A stretch of DNA of 64,000 nt from Amorphophallus konjac (GCA_022559845.1 CM040128.1:72293247-72357246), one strand, 5' to 3'. Counted from the first letter of the stretch, positions 11,112 to 22,642 are shown. The notes: generated by a model not told the origin, from the letters alone. Program-made: numbers and translations.

Positions 11112-11220
11112 GGTACAACCGGCCCGGAGTCCGTGTGAGAATCCACGGCTCGCGGGGACTTATAGAGGTCCCTGGTGTGATTTCCTAGTCGGCCCCAAGG
11201 AATATGGAGACGAGAGGTCC
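11112..11220. repeat. Block shared with the Gypsy-1 LTR
   Basis: Counterpart of 5034-5144. Strings such as GGTACAACC, TGATTTCCTAGTC, AAGGAATAT and GAGAGGTCC occur in the same order with about the same spacing. Confidence 0.75.
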
Positions 11221-11448
11221 GCACACTAAGGTAGGAAAATGCGATCTAATATATGAAAATATGCATGAACCTATGCGCACCGGAGTGCATGCAAATTCTA
11301 ACCAAGAATCTAGCAAACCAGTATGCACACAATGAATATGAATAAGCAGAATAATAAGGGAGGAGACAAGATATCATCCAAGTAAGAATATCACAGTAGA
11401 AACTGCGGAACTAAGATGCACCTCGGGATGCATACCTGTCTGGAGTAT

Positions 11449-11538
11449 GTAACGGTCTAGGGGACCTGCGTCAGAAGAAGGTGACGGTCGAAGACCAGAT
11501 CGTCAGAATCGGCGTAACGCAGGAACAGAAGACCGTCA
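11449..11538. repeat. 26-bp module triplet in Gypsy-2 leader
   Basis: Modules at 11449-11474, 11481-11506 and 11513-11538 are exactly 32 bp apart. Left halves read GTAACGGTC, GTGACGGTC and GTAACGCAG; right halves end CGTCAG. Confidence 0.85.
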
Positions 11539-11651
11539 GAGGAGCCAGGGAACCAGAAACAGTAGGGAAATAAAAGGGAAACCTGGGGAAAACCAAATAA
11601 GGAAATGATGGCAGGTTTAATAGAGATCAAAAAGCACGATTGGCACGAGTT

Positions 11652-11669
11652 GTCCCACCATGATCGCCA
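11652..11669 (-). promoter_or_regulatory. Probable Gypsy-2 primer binding site
   Basis: The minus strand reads TGGCGATCATGGTGGGAC just inside the LTR after a short A/T spacer. It starts with the TGG that pairs with the tRNA CCA end. It differs from the tRNA-Met site of the other elements; I could not assign the tRNA from memory. Confidence 0.55.
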
Positions 11670-12089
11670 AAAAATTATCTATTGATTTGTTTTCTTCCTT
11701 TTTGTTTGTGATGTGATGAATGATAAATATGGTGAGCAAATAACAATGATCGCAATCAACCTATGAACATGTAAACCATGAACCTAGGCAATCAGAATAA
11801 GCTCTAGCATGGGTAATGCTATCTCAATCGAACTAAACTAAAGAAAGAAAAGAAAAACACACGCCGGAGCGTGGAGCAATGGAATAAATAAAACACACCA
11901 CGTGGGTGGAACAAGTAAAGGAAATATGGGATATGAGAGAGAAAATCAATGCCCAATACTAAGGAAAGAACGTGATGGCCACTAAGGTAATAAAACAAGC
12001 CAAAGACAGGAATAATACCTTAGAAATAGAAGGATGATGCACTCGCCTACGGGAGATAGAAACCACTGAAATATGTAGATCTGCTGAAT

Positions 12090-12179
12090 GTAACGGTCCA
12101 GCACCTGTGCGTCACAGGAGCGTGATGGTCACCTGATGAACCGTTAGAGGAGCCTGACGCGCCTGATGAAGACCGTCAG
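12090..12179. repeat. 26-bp module triplet, downstream of Gypsy-2 TATA
   Basis: Modules at 12090-12115, 12122-12147 and 12154-12179 have a 32-bp period and identical 6-base linkers AGGAGC. Confidence 0.87.
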
Positions 12180-12685
12180 AGTATCTGCAGCACCAACTTG
12201 TGAATCCTTCAAACTCCAAACCTTCCAGTCGGCTAGAAAGCTTGGGCCTCGTCTGATGAACCCTGTAAACCTGCCAAAGAACGTGAACACAAGAAAATAA
12301 CCCCAGATTAGCCTTTCATACAACGTAGCATCAATTCTCAAATGAACTTAATATCATTCAAAAGGAAAGGGGAATACCGGGGAAGTTTGGTTTTTTTTTT
12401 TAACCCCTCTGGGTGTTTTAAAACGTAGGAAGGATGTTTAGATGATCAAAACAAGTGGAAGAACGTGAGAGAAGGAAGAGGGACAATGCTATGATGAGAG
12501 GAACAAGGGAGGAACACAAGTGTGCAAACTATGAACTTTAAAACCCAAAACCGAAGTACTCCCTTGACTGTGATGCAGATGGACGTAGAAATCAATTCTC
12601 CTTGGTTGAATGTGGCTCCAGAATGTGGCAGCACTTCGACGCAAACTCCAGATTTCTCCCCCTCAGGCCACGAAGTTAAGGGTGC

Positions 12686-12693
12686 TATTTATA
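12686..12693 (-). promoter_or_regulatory. Probable TATA box of Gypsy-2 LTR
   Basis: The minus strand reads TATAAATA in GGGTCTATAAATAGC, about 730 bp inside the LTR start. The predicted start of transcription is about 30 bases to the left. Confidence 0.6.
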
Positions 12694-12906
12694 GACCCTC
12701 CAACTCTTCGGTCGAGCAAAGGATAATCCAGCAAGAAAGGAGGATAATTCTTAGCAAACTCTTGAAGATAATACTCCCAAGAGCCCATAGAAACAAACAG
12801 AAGGTTCTGAGGATCATATTTGGAAGAGAAATCACAAGATCAAACTCTCAATTCGACCACGAAGTGGCAGAGAAAAGACCAGACTAGCCAGGACTCTCTG
12901 TTGGAT

Positions 12907-13213
12907 GTAACGGCTGCACGACAGACCGCGACATGAACGTAACGCGCCAGGGGAAGACCGTCACAAAACCTTATCTCTTAAGAAGATAAGATCAACGGGA
13001 AGAAGTTCTAAATAGTTGGACTCTGAATGAATGTAACAGCCATGGGATGACGCGTTACAATGATATAACGGTTGCACGGCAGACCGTTAGAATCAACGGA
13101 TAGGGAAAAGGATAAGCATTGGAATAAGGCCTTAAGCCATAGGACTCTTCAAGATCTAACGGTCGTGGGCTGATGCGTCAGAAGAATGTAACGTCCCTGA
13201 GGTGGACCGTTAG
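12907..13213. repeat. 26-bp modules in Gypsy-2 U3, three doublets
   Basis: Doublets at 12907/12939, 13033/13065 and 13156/13188 each have a 32-bp spacing between module starts. All lie 210-530 bp upstream of the minus-strand TATA box. Confidence 0.87.
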
Positions 13214-13421
13214 AGACAATAAAGATCCAAAGAAAATAAAAGCTTGCTAAGCTTCATCAAATGACAAGAAACCAAAGAATCAAACCAAACCAAGGAATCA
13301 AGACCCATGAAATAAACCTCCAACTAATCAAGAAGGCTCAATGAAAGGGAATAACTCAGAGCATCATATAGAATGAATAAGGAGATGACCCAACTTATTG
13401 GTCATAAAATGGGTGTCAACA

Positions 13422-13851
13422 GTAGCAAGCTGTGAGGCTCAGCGGTCTGGGATTGTATTCCACGAAGCTGTGGATCAGCGGTTGTAGGGAAGGTATTCCC
13501 CGATGCTGTGGATCAGCGGAGTTAAAGCTGTGTAATCAGCAGTGAAGCCACACTAGGTTTTGTGTGGGGTGGATGTAGATCTCTAGATAGAGATCGAACC
13601 ACCTAAAAACCCTTCTCTTGTGTGGTTGCATTCTGATCTGTGTCCATCTCAGTTTCCACACTACTTCGCATTAGATGAATGCTTAGGAATGATTGCTTGA
13701 GTTGCTTCTCTCAAACTGTGGTTAAGTGTTTTTTGACTGTCCTACAGTAGTTCGATTTAATTCCGCACCAATAACTACTGTAGAATTTTTTTTGGGTGTA
13801 GAATTTTTTATTGGTGATTGATCTATTCACCCCCCTCTAGATCCTACATCA
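13422..13851 (+). repeat. Copia-1 5' LTR, right-hand 430 bp
   Basis: It begins at the GTAGC duplicated by the Gypsy-2 insertion and ends CTACATCA two bases before the primer site. It matches 46982-47411 along its whole length. Confidence 0.9.
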
Positions 13852-13853
13852 AT

Positions 13854-13866
13854 TGGTATCAGAGCC
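13854..13866 (+). promoter_or_regulatory. Copia-1 primer binding site (tRNA-iMet)
   Basis: TGGTATCAGAGCC, the standard plant Copia primer site, lies two bases after the LTR end. Confidence 0.93.
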
Positions 13867-13908
13867 TAACTCTTCTGCATGGACTAACATCCTGAAGAGC
13901 TAGCTTTC

Positions 13909-16349
13909 ATGGATTCTAAAGGGATGACAGTAGAGGGACACTCCACCACTAAGCCTTCGTACTTCGATAGATCCAACTATGCATACTGGAAGAATCGAGC
14001 AAGTGTTTTTGAGGGCGAAGGATTACGAGATCTAGAAGGTCGTAAGCAAGGGACCGTTTGAGCTACATGAGAATGAGGATGTATGGGCAAGGGAAGAAAT
14101 CCGCAAGTCAACACTGAACTGGAGTGCGATCAATGCCATCCAGTGCGCCCTTCACCCCACAGAATTCTCCAGGGTATCATCCTGCTCTACAGCAAAGGAG
14201 ATGTGGGATAAGTTAGAAGTGATATATGAAAGGACTTCTCAAGTTAGAGAGACCAAGGCGAATCTGCTGGTATCGGAGTATGAAGTGTTCAGAATGAAGC
14301 CGAATGAGATAATTATTGAGATGTATGCTCGCCTCACAATCATAACTAATGGTCTCAGAAGTCTTGGAAAGACTTACTCTGATTATGAGATAGTAAGGAA
14401 GATTCTGCGCTCCCTAACTCCAATTTGGCACACTAAGGCTACAGTGATTGAGGAGTCTAGGGATCTGAAGAATACTAAGGTTGATGAGTTGATTGGTTCA
14501 CTCATGACTTATGAGATGAACCTGCCAAAAATTGAGGAGCTGCAGAAGAAGAAGAAACCCATTGCACTGAAGGCAAGCTCTAGCTGATCCAGTCACAGCG
14601 GATCTCCCAGTGATCAGAGTCTTTCTGGATCAGAATTTGAAGGAGATCAGCTAATAATGCTGACTAGAAAATTCAGAAGATTCTTGAGAAAAGAGGGAAG
14701 ATATCTCGGAGGAGGACATCAAAGAGGCAGGAGACAAACCATGTATAAATATAACCCTGCCAAAAAGGTTGATACTAATGTCTGTTATCACTGCAGGAAA
14801 GCTGGCCATATGAAGGCAGACTGTCCGGAGCTCCAAAAGATGAAAGATAAATCAAAGAAGAATAATACCAAAGGGAGAGCTATGGTGAGTACCTGGAGCG
14901 ACGAGGACGAGGGCAACCTAAGCTGCACTTCTGAGAGTGATAGAGAGGAAAGTAAAATTTGCCTGATGGCCAAAGATGATGATAAAGAAGATGAAGCTGA
15001 TGAGGTAACATCTCCTTTTGAACACTATACTATTGCTGATTGGGAGGATGCATATGGTGACTTGTTAGATAAAGTAGATGACATCAAATAAGAAAACAAG
15101 CATCTAAAGAAGAAAGTTAATTCTCTCATGAATGATACTATATTACTTGATAGAATTACTTATCTTCAAACTGAAAATGATGTCTTAAAGAAATCTTGTG
15201 CTGAAATTGATGATTTGAAAAATGCCTTGATTGATGCGAGGGAAGAAAATGAAACACAGAAAAATGTCATTGATGATTTGAAATTGAGATTGCAGAAATA
15301 TGAAAATGAAATGAAAATTGTAAATGAAATGTATGATGATGTGCTGGGTGTTAACACTGAACTTAAGAAATCAATTGAAAATCTAGAAAATCAAAACAAT
15401 GATAAACTTCAAGTTATTGAGAACATGACCCAAGGGACTGAGAATATGAATGCCCTTTTGGGGTCTAAGGTTAACTTTAGGAGAGAAGGTCTAGGATTTA
15501 ATCCAACAGCTAAAAAGAGTTTTGCATTGAAGACCATCTCATTTGTAGCTGAAAAAGAAAAAGGGCCTCTCATCAAAATGCACTATGGAAATGATTCAGA
15601 AAACCTTGCTAATTCCAAAATGCCTAGCGCCAAGGACAAGGGCAAACAGAAAATTGGTGAGCCGAGCCATGTGAGCACACATTGTCCCACTCCTCAGGGT
15701 AAGTTTCAGGTTAGGGGTCAACCTTCACTCACACCTAAACCTCAGGCTAGGTTCAGAAAGTCTCCACAAAAAGTTTAGGAAAAGAGTAAATCTACACCCA
15801 TGCACACTTCAGGTGCATCTAAGGTGTCTGGGAGACACAATTCAAATAGGGGTCAAATGAGTCAATTTTACCAATCCAGAGTCCAGACCCATCATACTTA
15901 CCATCAGGTTCAGCCATATCAGTTTAATAGGTCTGGATGGGATAGAGTACAAGGCAGGTCTAGATACCATTCATATCACACTCAGAGTTACAGACCTCGG
16001 GTCAGAAATTGGGTCAGGCAATCTAGGACATGGATTCCCAGGAAACACACCTCCTACAGTCAGCCTAGGACTATCACTGGCTACACTTCTCTGAGTGCTC
16101 ATTGGCCTAGGCACTGGGACAAAGAAGCTCGACATGCAAATAAAAGTGGTGCCGGGACACAGAACAGACCTGGAAGTTTTCAAACTGTTAATGCTGAGAA
16201 GAAAAACCATAAACAAAAGAAAACAAATAAATCCACTAAACAAACAACTCTAAAACAAATGTGGATTCCTAGGAATGTGTTGTCATGTTTGAGTAGCTTT
16301 ACTTCAGTTATGGAGCCCAAACATTTTTGGGTTCCAAACTTCTCTGCGT
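13909..16349 (+). pseudogene. Copia-1 gag, broken
   Basis: Starts at ATG 13909 (MDSKGMTVEGH, then SYFDRSNYAYWKNR, the usual Copia gag opening). A frameshift near 14007-14010 moves to the frame used for the rest, and a TAG follows. The gag core continues through 14201-14587 (MWDKLEVIYERTSQV, YEIVRKILRSL, WHTKATVIEES). After a TGA at 14585, a CCHC zinc knuckle lies at 14783-14824 (CYHC then GHMKADC), intact. An acidic stretch and a long coiled coil follow (15128-15450, rich in Glu/Asn/Lys heptads), then a basic Gln/Arg/Tyr-rich tail (15800-16349). Stops at 15089 and 15776 break it further. A gag with a long coiled-coil extension is a SIRE-type feature. No intact protein is possible. Confidence 0.85.
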
Positions 16350-16351
16350 GA

Positions 16352-19300
16352 TTGTCATTGCAGGTATTCCTGGTAGCCAAGCACAACATGTGGTACCTGG
16401 ATAGTGGCTACTCCAGGCATATGACAGGGGACAGGGCAAAGTTCTGCATGTTGGTTGAGAAGAATGGAGGCCTTGTCACCTTCGGAGGAAACACCAAGGG
16501 TAAAATTGTTAGTTCAGGTAAGGTAGGTAAGTGTTCTACCTACTGCATTGATAAAGTCATGCTGGTTGAAGGCCTTACTTATAACTTGTTAAGTATTAGT
16601 CAGCTCTGTGACAAAGGTCACAAGGTAGTGTTTGACTCTTTAGGCTATAATATTTATGAGGCTAATTCTGATAAGGTTAAATTTTCTGGTAAAAGAGTCA
16701 ATAACATATACCTAGTTGACCTAGATGATATAGCTCATACTAATCTTTGTCTCACTACAAATAAAGAGGACTTGGCATATCTGTGGCATCGTAGATTAGG
16801 CCATGCCAGTTATACTGTTCTCCATAAACTGAATAAACATTGCATGGTTAGAGGACTCCCTGAAATGTTGTTTAAAATTAATAATATTGTATGTGAAGCA
16901 TGCACCCAGCCTAAACACACTAGGAAGTCTTTCAAATCCAAAACTGAGAACATGTCTTCCAAGCCTTATGAGCTGATTCATATGGACCTGTTTGGACCTA
17001 CAAGATCAATCAGCTTATCAGGAAGAAGATATGGATTTGTATTAGTTGATGACTTCTCTGGATTTACTTGGGTGTTTTTCCTTACACACAAGAATGATAC
17101 ATTCACTGAATTTCTGGAGTTTTATCAGAAAATAAAATAGAATAATAAACATTTAATTCATAATATTTTGTCGGATCATGGTGGTGAGTTTGAAAACTCA
17201 CAGTTTGATGATTTTTGTAGGAGCAATGGAATCACACATCAGTTCTCCTCGCCTAAGACACCTGAGCAAAATGGAGTAGTGGAGAGGAGGAACCGAACAC
17301 TTATGGAGATGGGTCGTACTCTGCTAGTGGAAGGTAACCTACCAAGGAAGTTTTAGGCTGAGGTAGTCAATACTGCATGCCATGTAATCAACAGAGCCAT
17401 GGTAAGGCCATTTACCCAGAAAACACCATATGAAATTCTCAAGGGTAAGAAACCTTCAATTGCTTACTTCAAGGTCTTTGGCTGTAAATGCTTTATTCAT
17501 GTCAATGCTAAAAGAGACCTTGATAAGTTTGAACCTAAAAGTGATCGGGAATTTTCTTAGGATATTCAGAAACCACTAGAGCATATAGAGTGTACAACTT
17601 AAATTCTAAAATAGTTGAAGAGTCTCCACATATAATATTTGATGAAACCATTACTAAACCTGAAAATAGTCTGTGCAGGGAACAAGATGATGGAGAAATT
17701 CTGAAAGAAGGAAGCTCTGCAGATCAATCTGTTGATGAAGATGCAAAGGAGCCTGGCACTCAGGGGGAGGTAAATGAGGGTCAAGGTAATCAGGTTATCA
17801 ATGTAAGATTTCTTAGATATCATCCCGTAGATAATGTAATTGGTAACTTGCATGAACCTCCTAGGACCAGAGGTTATTTTAGAGCTCAGAATGAACTAAA
17901 TGCTTTTGCATTAGTTTCTCATGTTGAACCCAAGAACATTGACAGTGCCCTCAGTGATGTGCATTGGATCAATGCCATGCACGAGGAATTGAATCAATTT
18001 GATAGGAACAAGGTATGGCACCTAGTTCCACCTCCTGATCATGGGACTGTCATTGGGACCAGATGGGTGTTCAGGAATAAAACCAATGAGCAGGACAATG
18101 TTATTAAGAATAAGGCCAGACTTGTCACTCAAGGGTACAATCAGGAGTTTGGAATTGACTTTGAAGAGTCATTTTCCCCTGTAGCTAGTTAGAGGCCATT
18201 AGGATTCTATTGGCTTATGCATGCTCATTAGGAATCACTCCGCAACAAATGGATGTAAAATCTGCTTTCTTGAATGGAGAAATAAAAGAGGATGTCTTCG
18301 TGAGACAACCTCCAGGATTTGAATGTTTAGACTTTCCAAATTATGTCTATAAATTGAATAAAGCTCTCTATGGTTTGAAACAAGCTCCTAGAGCTTGGTA
18401 TGACAGGCTCAGCAAGTTTCTTACAGATAAGAAATTCTCTAGAGGTGAAATTGACCAAACTTTGTTCACAAAGGTATGTCATCCAGACATTCTCATTGTT
18501 CAAATATATGTGGATGATATAATTTTTGGTTCAACTAACCCAATAATGTGTAAGGAATTTTCTGATTTGATGACACATGAATTTGAGATGAGCTCAATGG
18601 GTGAGCTGAAGTTATTTCTTGGACTGCAGGTGACCCAAACAAAAGAAGGAACCTACACCACTCAATCCAAGAACATAAGGGATATACTGAAGAAATACAA
18701 ATTTGAAAACCTCAAGGAGATTACAGCACCAATGGGTACACCAACAAGTCTTGATGATGACCCAAAAGGTAAACCAGTTGATAATAAGCTGTATAGAGGT
18801 ATGATCGGATCCCTTCTTTATCCTACTGCATCTAGGCCTGATATTCAGTTTGCTGTATGTTTATGTGCTAGATTTCAGGCTAGTCTTAAAGAGTCACATT
18901 TTTGTGCTGTCAAGAGGATTTTTAGATATCTATCAGGCACCCAAGAGCTGGGTCTTTGGTACCCTGCTAGGTGTGAGCTAGACCTATTAGCATACACTGA
19001 TGGAGACTATGCTGGGTGTCGGATTGATAGGAAAAGCACTAGTGGATATTACCAGTTCTTAGGTGGTTGCCTAGTGTCTTGGGCTTCCAAGAAGTAACAC
19101 ACAGTTGCTTTATCCACTGCAGAGGCAGAGTATGTCACTGCAGAAATTGTGCAGCCCAGGTACTATGGATTAAGCACCAACTTAATGATTATCAAATAAA
19201 TTTGGGATGCATTCCAATTTTGTATGGTAATACTAGTGCCATATGCTTGTCTAAAAATCATGTTCATCACTCTAGGATTAAGCATATTGAAATAAAACAT

Positions 19301-19447
19301 CACTTTCTTAGAGATGTAGTAAGCAAGAATGAAATTGAATTAAATTTTATTGAAATAGAAAAACAAATTGCTGATATTTTTACAAAACCTCTTGGAAATG
19401 AAAGATTTAAGTTCCTAAGAAGAGAATTGGGGCTATGTAAATTTTAA
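16352..19447 (+). pseudogene. Copia-1 pol (protease, integrase, RT, RNase H), broken
   Basis: Domains appear in Copia order. Protease has WYLDSGYSRHM with the catalytic Asp (about 16391). Integrase has HRRLGH and CEAC for zinc binding, HMDLFGP, SDHGGEF and PEQNGVVERRN for the DDE residues. RT has MDVKSAFLNGE and YVDDIIFGS (about 18508-18534), and RNase H has YTDGDYAGC and HHSRIKHIEIKHHFLRD. Damage: TAG at 17138 and 17354, a frameshift near 17555, another frameshift with TAG near 18190, TAA at 19095, and a frame change before the last piece (to 19447). Integrase before RT identifies Copia rather than Gypsy. All catalytic boxes are still readable, so decay is modest but decisive. Confidence 0.9.
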
Positions 19448-19624
19448 CATGAAAATGAATTCTGATTTACTAATTTCATTCTTGAATTGATATTTGACTT
19501 GGTCTAAAAGAAATGTGTGTCTACTTATATCTGAATAAATAATTTCTAAATTTTTGAATAATTGTTGTGCATAGATGCATTGTTAAATAAAAAGGCATAT
19601 AGATAGGGGGAGTCTTGCACCGAG

Positions 19625-19822
19625 TATATGTCAGTGCATGTCTTGCACTTAGTCGAAGCACAATGTGAGCATTCTGCATACAAGGTCAGTGCACCTTGTG
19701 TCCAAGCAGCACTTAAGTCGGTGCACCTTATGTCTTACACATAACAGGTCAGTGCACTTGCATTCCACACGCATGCATAGTTGGTGCATTGCTTGCTTTA
19801 TGCATGTTAAGGTCGGTGCATG
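19625..19822 (+). repeat. GTCNGTGCA motif array in Copia-1 3' region
   Basis: Six dispersed copies of a GTCAGTGCA/GTCGGTGCA/GTTGGTGCA motif, spaced about 30-40 bp. The array continues in the LTR at 21660-21970 and 46235-46400. Confidence 0.75.
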
Positions 19823-21397
19823 ATGATGTCAGGAGGAGTTTAATCATTCTAGTTTTGGTGTAACCTTCTCAAACTTTCTTTTCACACTCAGAAGTTATCA
19901 TTACATGGCATCAATTGCATCAATTGACCTCGTTCATATCTACTTCTGTCACATTGTATCTTGATCACTCTTCTTGATACTTCCTATGAGCTGCTTCGGT
20001 GCTTTATCGTCTATTCCCTGATTCTGAATGGATGACAACCTTGTAATTGGTTCATTATTTTGAGCTGCAATTATTACAAGTCTTCTCTTATAAGAATCAT
20101 ATTTGCTTCTTGAATAAACTGAAGGTTTAATTTTAATAGACTGAAGAGTTTAAAGACTGTATTTCAGAAAATAAGGTGGTAGAAAACCTTTTATAGCTCT
20201 CAACCTCTCTTTCATAACTATGACATATAAGATATTCACAGTATCTGAAAAATGACAGACTTAGTGAAGACTAGGCTGAGAAACTCAGAAAGTGTATTGT
20301 CTTTAAACAACTCACTTTGAAAATTAAAAAAGGGCAGCAACAATAAAATTATCAGTAAAAGAAATGAATAAAGTGGCAGAGCAATGACTGAATTGCACTG
20401 AGAAATTGAACCCTCCATAAAAGAAGTGGAGAGGACTTCATGTCATGAAGTGCATCATATTACATCTATTCATATGGTCAGATCTATAGGGCTGGTTTCA
20501 CTGAGTAACTGGGAGTACTGGCGTCTGATAAACGTGTACTCTTAATGTCAAAGGTGTAAATCATCTGTGTAGCTTTTAATCAGAGACAGATATGGTAGTT
20601 TATGCCTAGTAACTGGGGGTACTAGCGTCTAACCCACGTGTGCCCTTAATGTCAATGGTATAAATGACACTTGTTTGTTCACTAAATTCAGATTCAAAAT
20701 CATATTATGTGACAAAGATTTGCTGTAACCCTTGAAATTCAAATCTCTAAAGTGTCAATTGTTTAACTTCAATACATATTCAGGTCACTCTCCAGGACAC
20801 TCACTGTTTCTGAAATCAGTAGGATACAGTCTTAATCTAGTCTTTCATGATTATATGATTTAGGTTTATTGCTATAAACGGATTCTATAACCCTATTTCA
20901 GAAAATCAGTGAATTCACTCTATCTTCTATAACTCTTAAAGCTGATATCTATCAAGATGGAACAATGATTGATTCTTATATCTAAAGAATTGTCCAATAA
21001 TTTGCTTATATTCTGAACCATTGCATAGAGTGTTATCTTGTCTCCTACCTCTTCCTGCATCCCTTCTGATCTTCCTCTTTCTCCCTTACTTCTTATTTGC
21101 TGATGGCAAAGGGGGAGAGATTATATTCTATGATCTTATCTTATTCTTATCTTATCCTTCTCTAGATAGTGTTTATAGGGGAGAGATTTTGTTGGCAAAG
21201 GGGGGGAAAAGGAAAGATAAAGTTTTTCATGCTATTTTGATTAAGGGGGAGGAGTCACCTATTCAGGGGGAGAATGTCCATATAGTCTGCACAACATCTG
21301 AGAGTCTGCATATCATCTGACCATGTTTTATTACTCGTCGAAATACATCATCGTTATGGCATTTATATTTAGATTTGCCATTAGGGTTGCCATCATC

Positions 21398-21410
21398 AAA
21401 AAGGGGGAGA
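21398..21410 (+). promoter_or_regulatory. Copia-1 polypurine tract
   Basis: AAAAAGGGGGAGA immediately before the LTR start TGTTGGGTC. It primes second-strand DNA synthesis in this family. Confidence 0.85.
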
Positions 21411-21411
21411 A

Positions 21412-21990
21412 TGTTGGGTCTCCTCTGAGACTGAATGTTGGGGAAGAATGTTGGGTCTCCTCTGGATTGATGAGCAGTTGTGTACTGCTTTGTGCTGAAT
21501 TGTTCTGAATGATTGGCAACAGTTCTGCCTGACTTCGTCGACTGAAGAGTTGACTTTATCTACTTTGTCTTGATATGATGATGTGTGTATTTTGATGAAT
21601 TTCATTTATCAGATCTTCTCATAAATGTTGTCTGCATCTTCATACCTAGTCTGTACATAGAATGGAGTCGGTGCAACACTTAGTTCACTCTGTATTGAGT
21701 CCGTGCATATGTTGCACTTCAAGCAAATAAAGTCTGTGCATGCTTACATCAAGTCGGTGCATTCTTCATTGCTGCACACGACCAAGTCGGTGCATGCGAG
21801 CTCTAGGCTCACGTAGTCGGTGCAACAGCTGTCGTTACATGCGATCAAGTCAGTGCAACTCTCACACCGTGCACATAAAGTCTATACACTTTTCTTAGGT
21901 AAGTCTCGCATGTGCATAACTTAGTCTGTGCAACTCTCATCTTTTGCACGCACAAAGTCTGTGCAAGGTTGCTCACGGGACATTGGGTCA
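21412..21990 (+). repeat. Copia-1 3' LTR, left part
   Basis: It begins TGTTGGGTCTCCTCTG after the polypurine tract; a short duplicate of this start occurs about 35 bp later. It contains about nine GTCNGTGCA motifs and is cut at 21990 by LARD-1. The remainder is 46235-47411; the whole LTR would be about 1.75 kb. Confidence 0.85.
21986..21990. repeat. LARD-1 target site duplication, left
   Basis: GGTCA, repeated at 46235-46239. Read across the insertion, the empty site was GGTCAGTGCA, one of the Copia-1 LTR motifs. Confidence 0.88.
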
Positions 21991-22104
21991 TGTGGACACT
22001 AAAAAATTCTCACCCCATGTTTACGTGCAGGGAAATAAAGAAGAGGAGAAAAGGGAAGAGAAGATGAGAAGAAGGGAAGAAGAAAAGGAAGCCTCTGAAG
22101 TGCC

Positions 22105-22440
22105 CCTAGCGGCACACTTTTTGAAGCCCTCAGCGGCACAATGTCAGTGCCCTTTAGCGGCACACTCCCAGGGCAGCCTCCAGTGGCACACCCTTTCGGT
22201 GCCCCAGCGGCACACTCCTGAAGTGCCCCAGCGGCACACCCTTCGTGCCCTCCAACGGTACAACACCCCAAGTCAACCTTGACGGCACGCCTGGCAGGCC
22301 CTTTCAGCGGTACACCTTATTGGCCCTTCAACAGCATGCTTGCCAACCCCTTCAGCGGCACACGTTGCCAGCCCCTCTGCGGCACACTTCTTGGGTCTTC
22401 CTGCAGCACAGGCTCTTGGCCACTCAGCGGCACACTTTGC
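22105..22440 (+). repeat. GCGGCACAC motif array in LARD-1 U3
   Basis: About a dozen AGCGGCACAC-like motifs with varied 15-25 bp spacers, ending about 200 bp upstream of the TATA box. The same array is at 41420-41755 in the right LTR. Confidence 0.75.
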
Positions 22441-22642
22441 CACCCGGTGCAACCGGCAGAACGAACGTGACGCCCATCCCCTATGATTCGTGGCGCGTAG
22501 CGAGCTGGCTGAGGTGTCGCCCAGGGAGGAAGGCACGCGGGCTATTCCCCATGCCACCGAGGATGGGAGAAGTCAAATCCTCATTTAATGGCCGTCTCCG
22601 TCGGGCGCTTCCCGCCTTCGACCGATCTCACCGCTGTCGGGG

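Larger units (their letters stand above)
10725..11651 (-). other. Gypsy-2 untranslated leader
   Basis: A non-coding stretch between the primer site and gag. It contains the block shared with the Gypsy-1 LTR (11112-11220) and a triplet of 26-bp modules (11449-11538). I see no gene in it. Confidence 0.7.
6866..13421 (-). mobile_element. Gypsy-2: Tat-like Ty3/Gypsy element, partial
   Basis: On the minus strand: 5' LTR (13421-11683), primer site (11669-11652), a leader of about 0.9 kb, then gag and protease (10724-7215). Beyond 6866 it is interrupted by Gypsy-1, so RT, integrase and the 3' LTR lie left of the window. The LTR start TGTTGACACCC and the gag style (FHR..GHTIEGC zinc knuckle, long Pro/Gln-rich linker) fit the Tat group of plant Gypsy elements. 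It is inserted in the 5' LTR of Copia-1. The target duplication GTAGC at 13422-13426 matches the equivalent site in the Copia-1 3' LTR (46982-46986). Confidence 0.85.
11683..13421 (-). repeat. Gypsy-2 5' LTR, about 1.74 kb
   Basis: The right end is secure: GGGTGTCAACA at 13421, followed by the GTAGC target duplication. The left end is inferred from TG at 11683 beside the primer site. It carries 26-bp modules at 12090-12179 (triplet), 12907-12964, 13033-13090 and 13156-13213, and a minus-strand TATA box at 12686-12693. Open frames inside (for example 12522-12887) have no recognisable domain and I treat them as chance. Confidence 0.8.
19448..21411 (+). other. Copia-1 3' non-coding region
   Basis: About 2 kb between pol and the 3' LTR. 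I see no credible ORF, and in particular no counterpart of the extra ORF of Copia-2. The first 250 bp hold about six GTCNGTGCA-type motifs (19625-19822). The last 300 bp hold several purine tracts (near 21108, 21194, 21243 and 21265) before the final polypurine tract. Confidence 0.7.

Noticed and set aside
11449..13213. CRISPR-like array: regular 26-bp repeats with short spacers
   Set aside because: Linkers are only about 6 bp, copies occur as doublets and triplets, the variable part is inside the module, and the context is plant LTR sequence.
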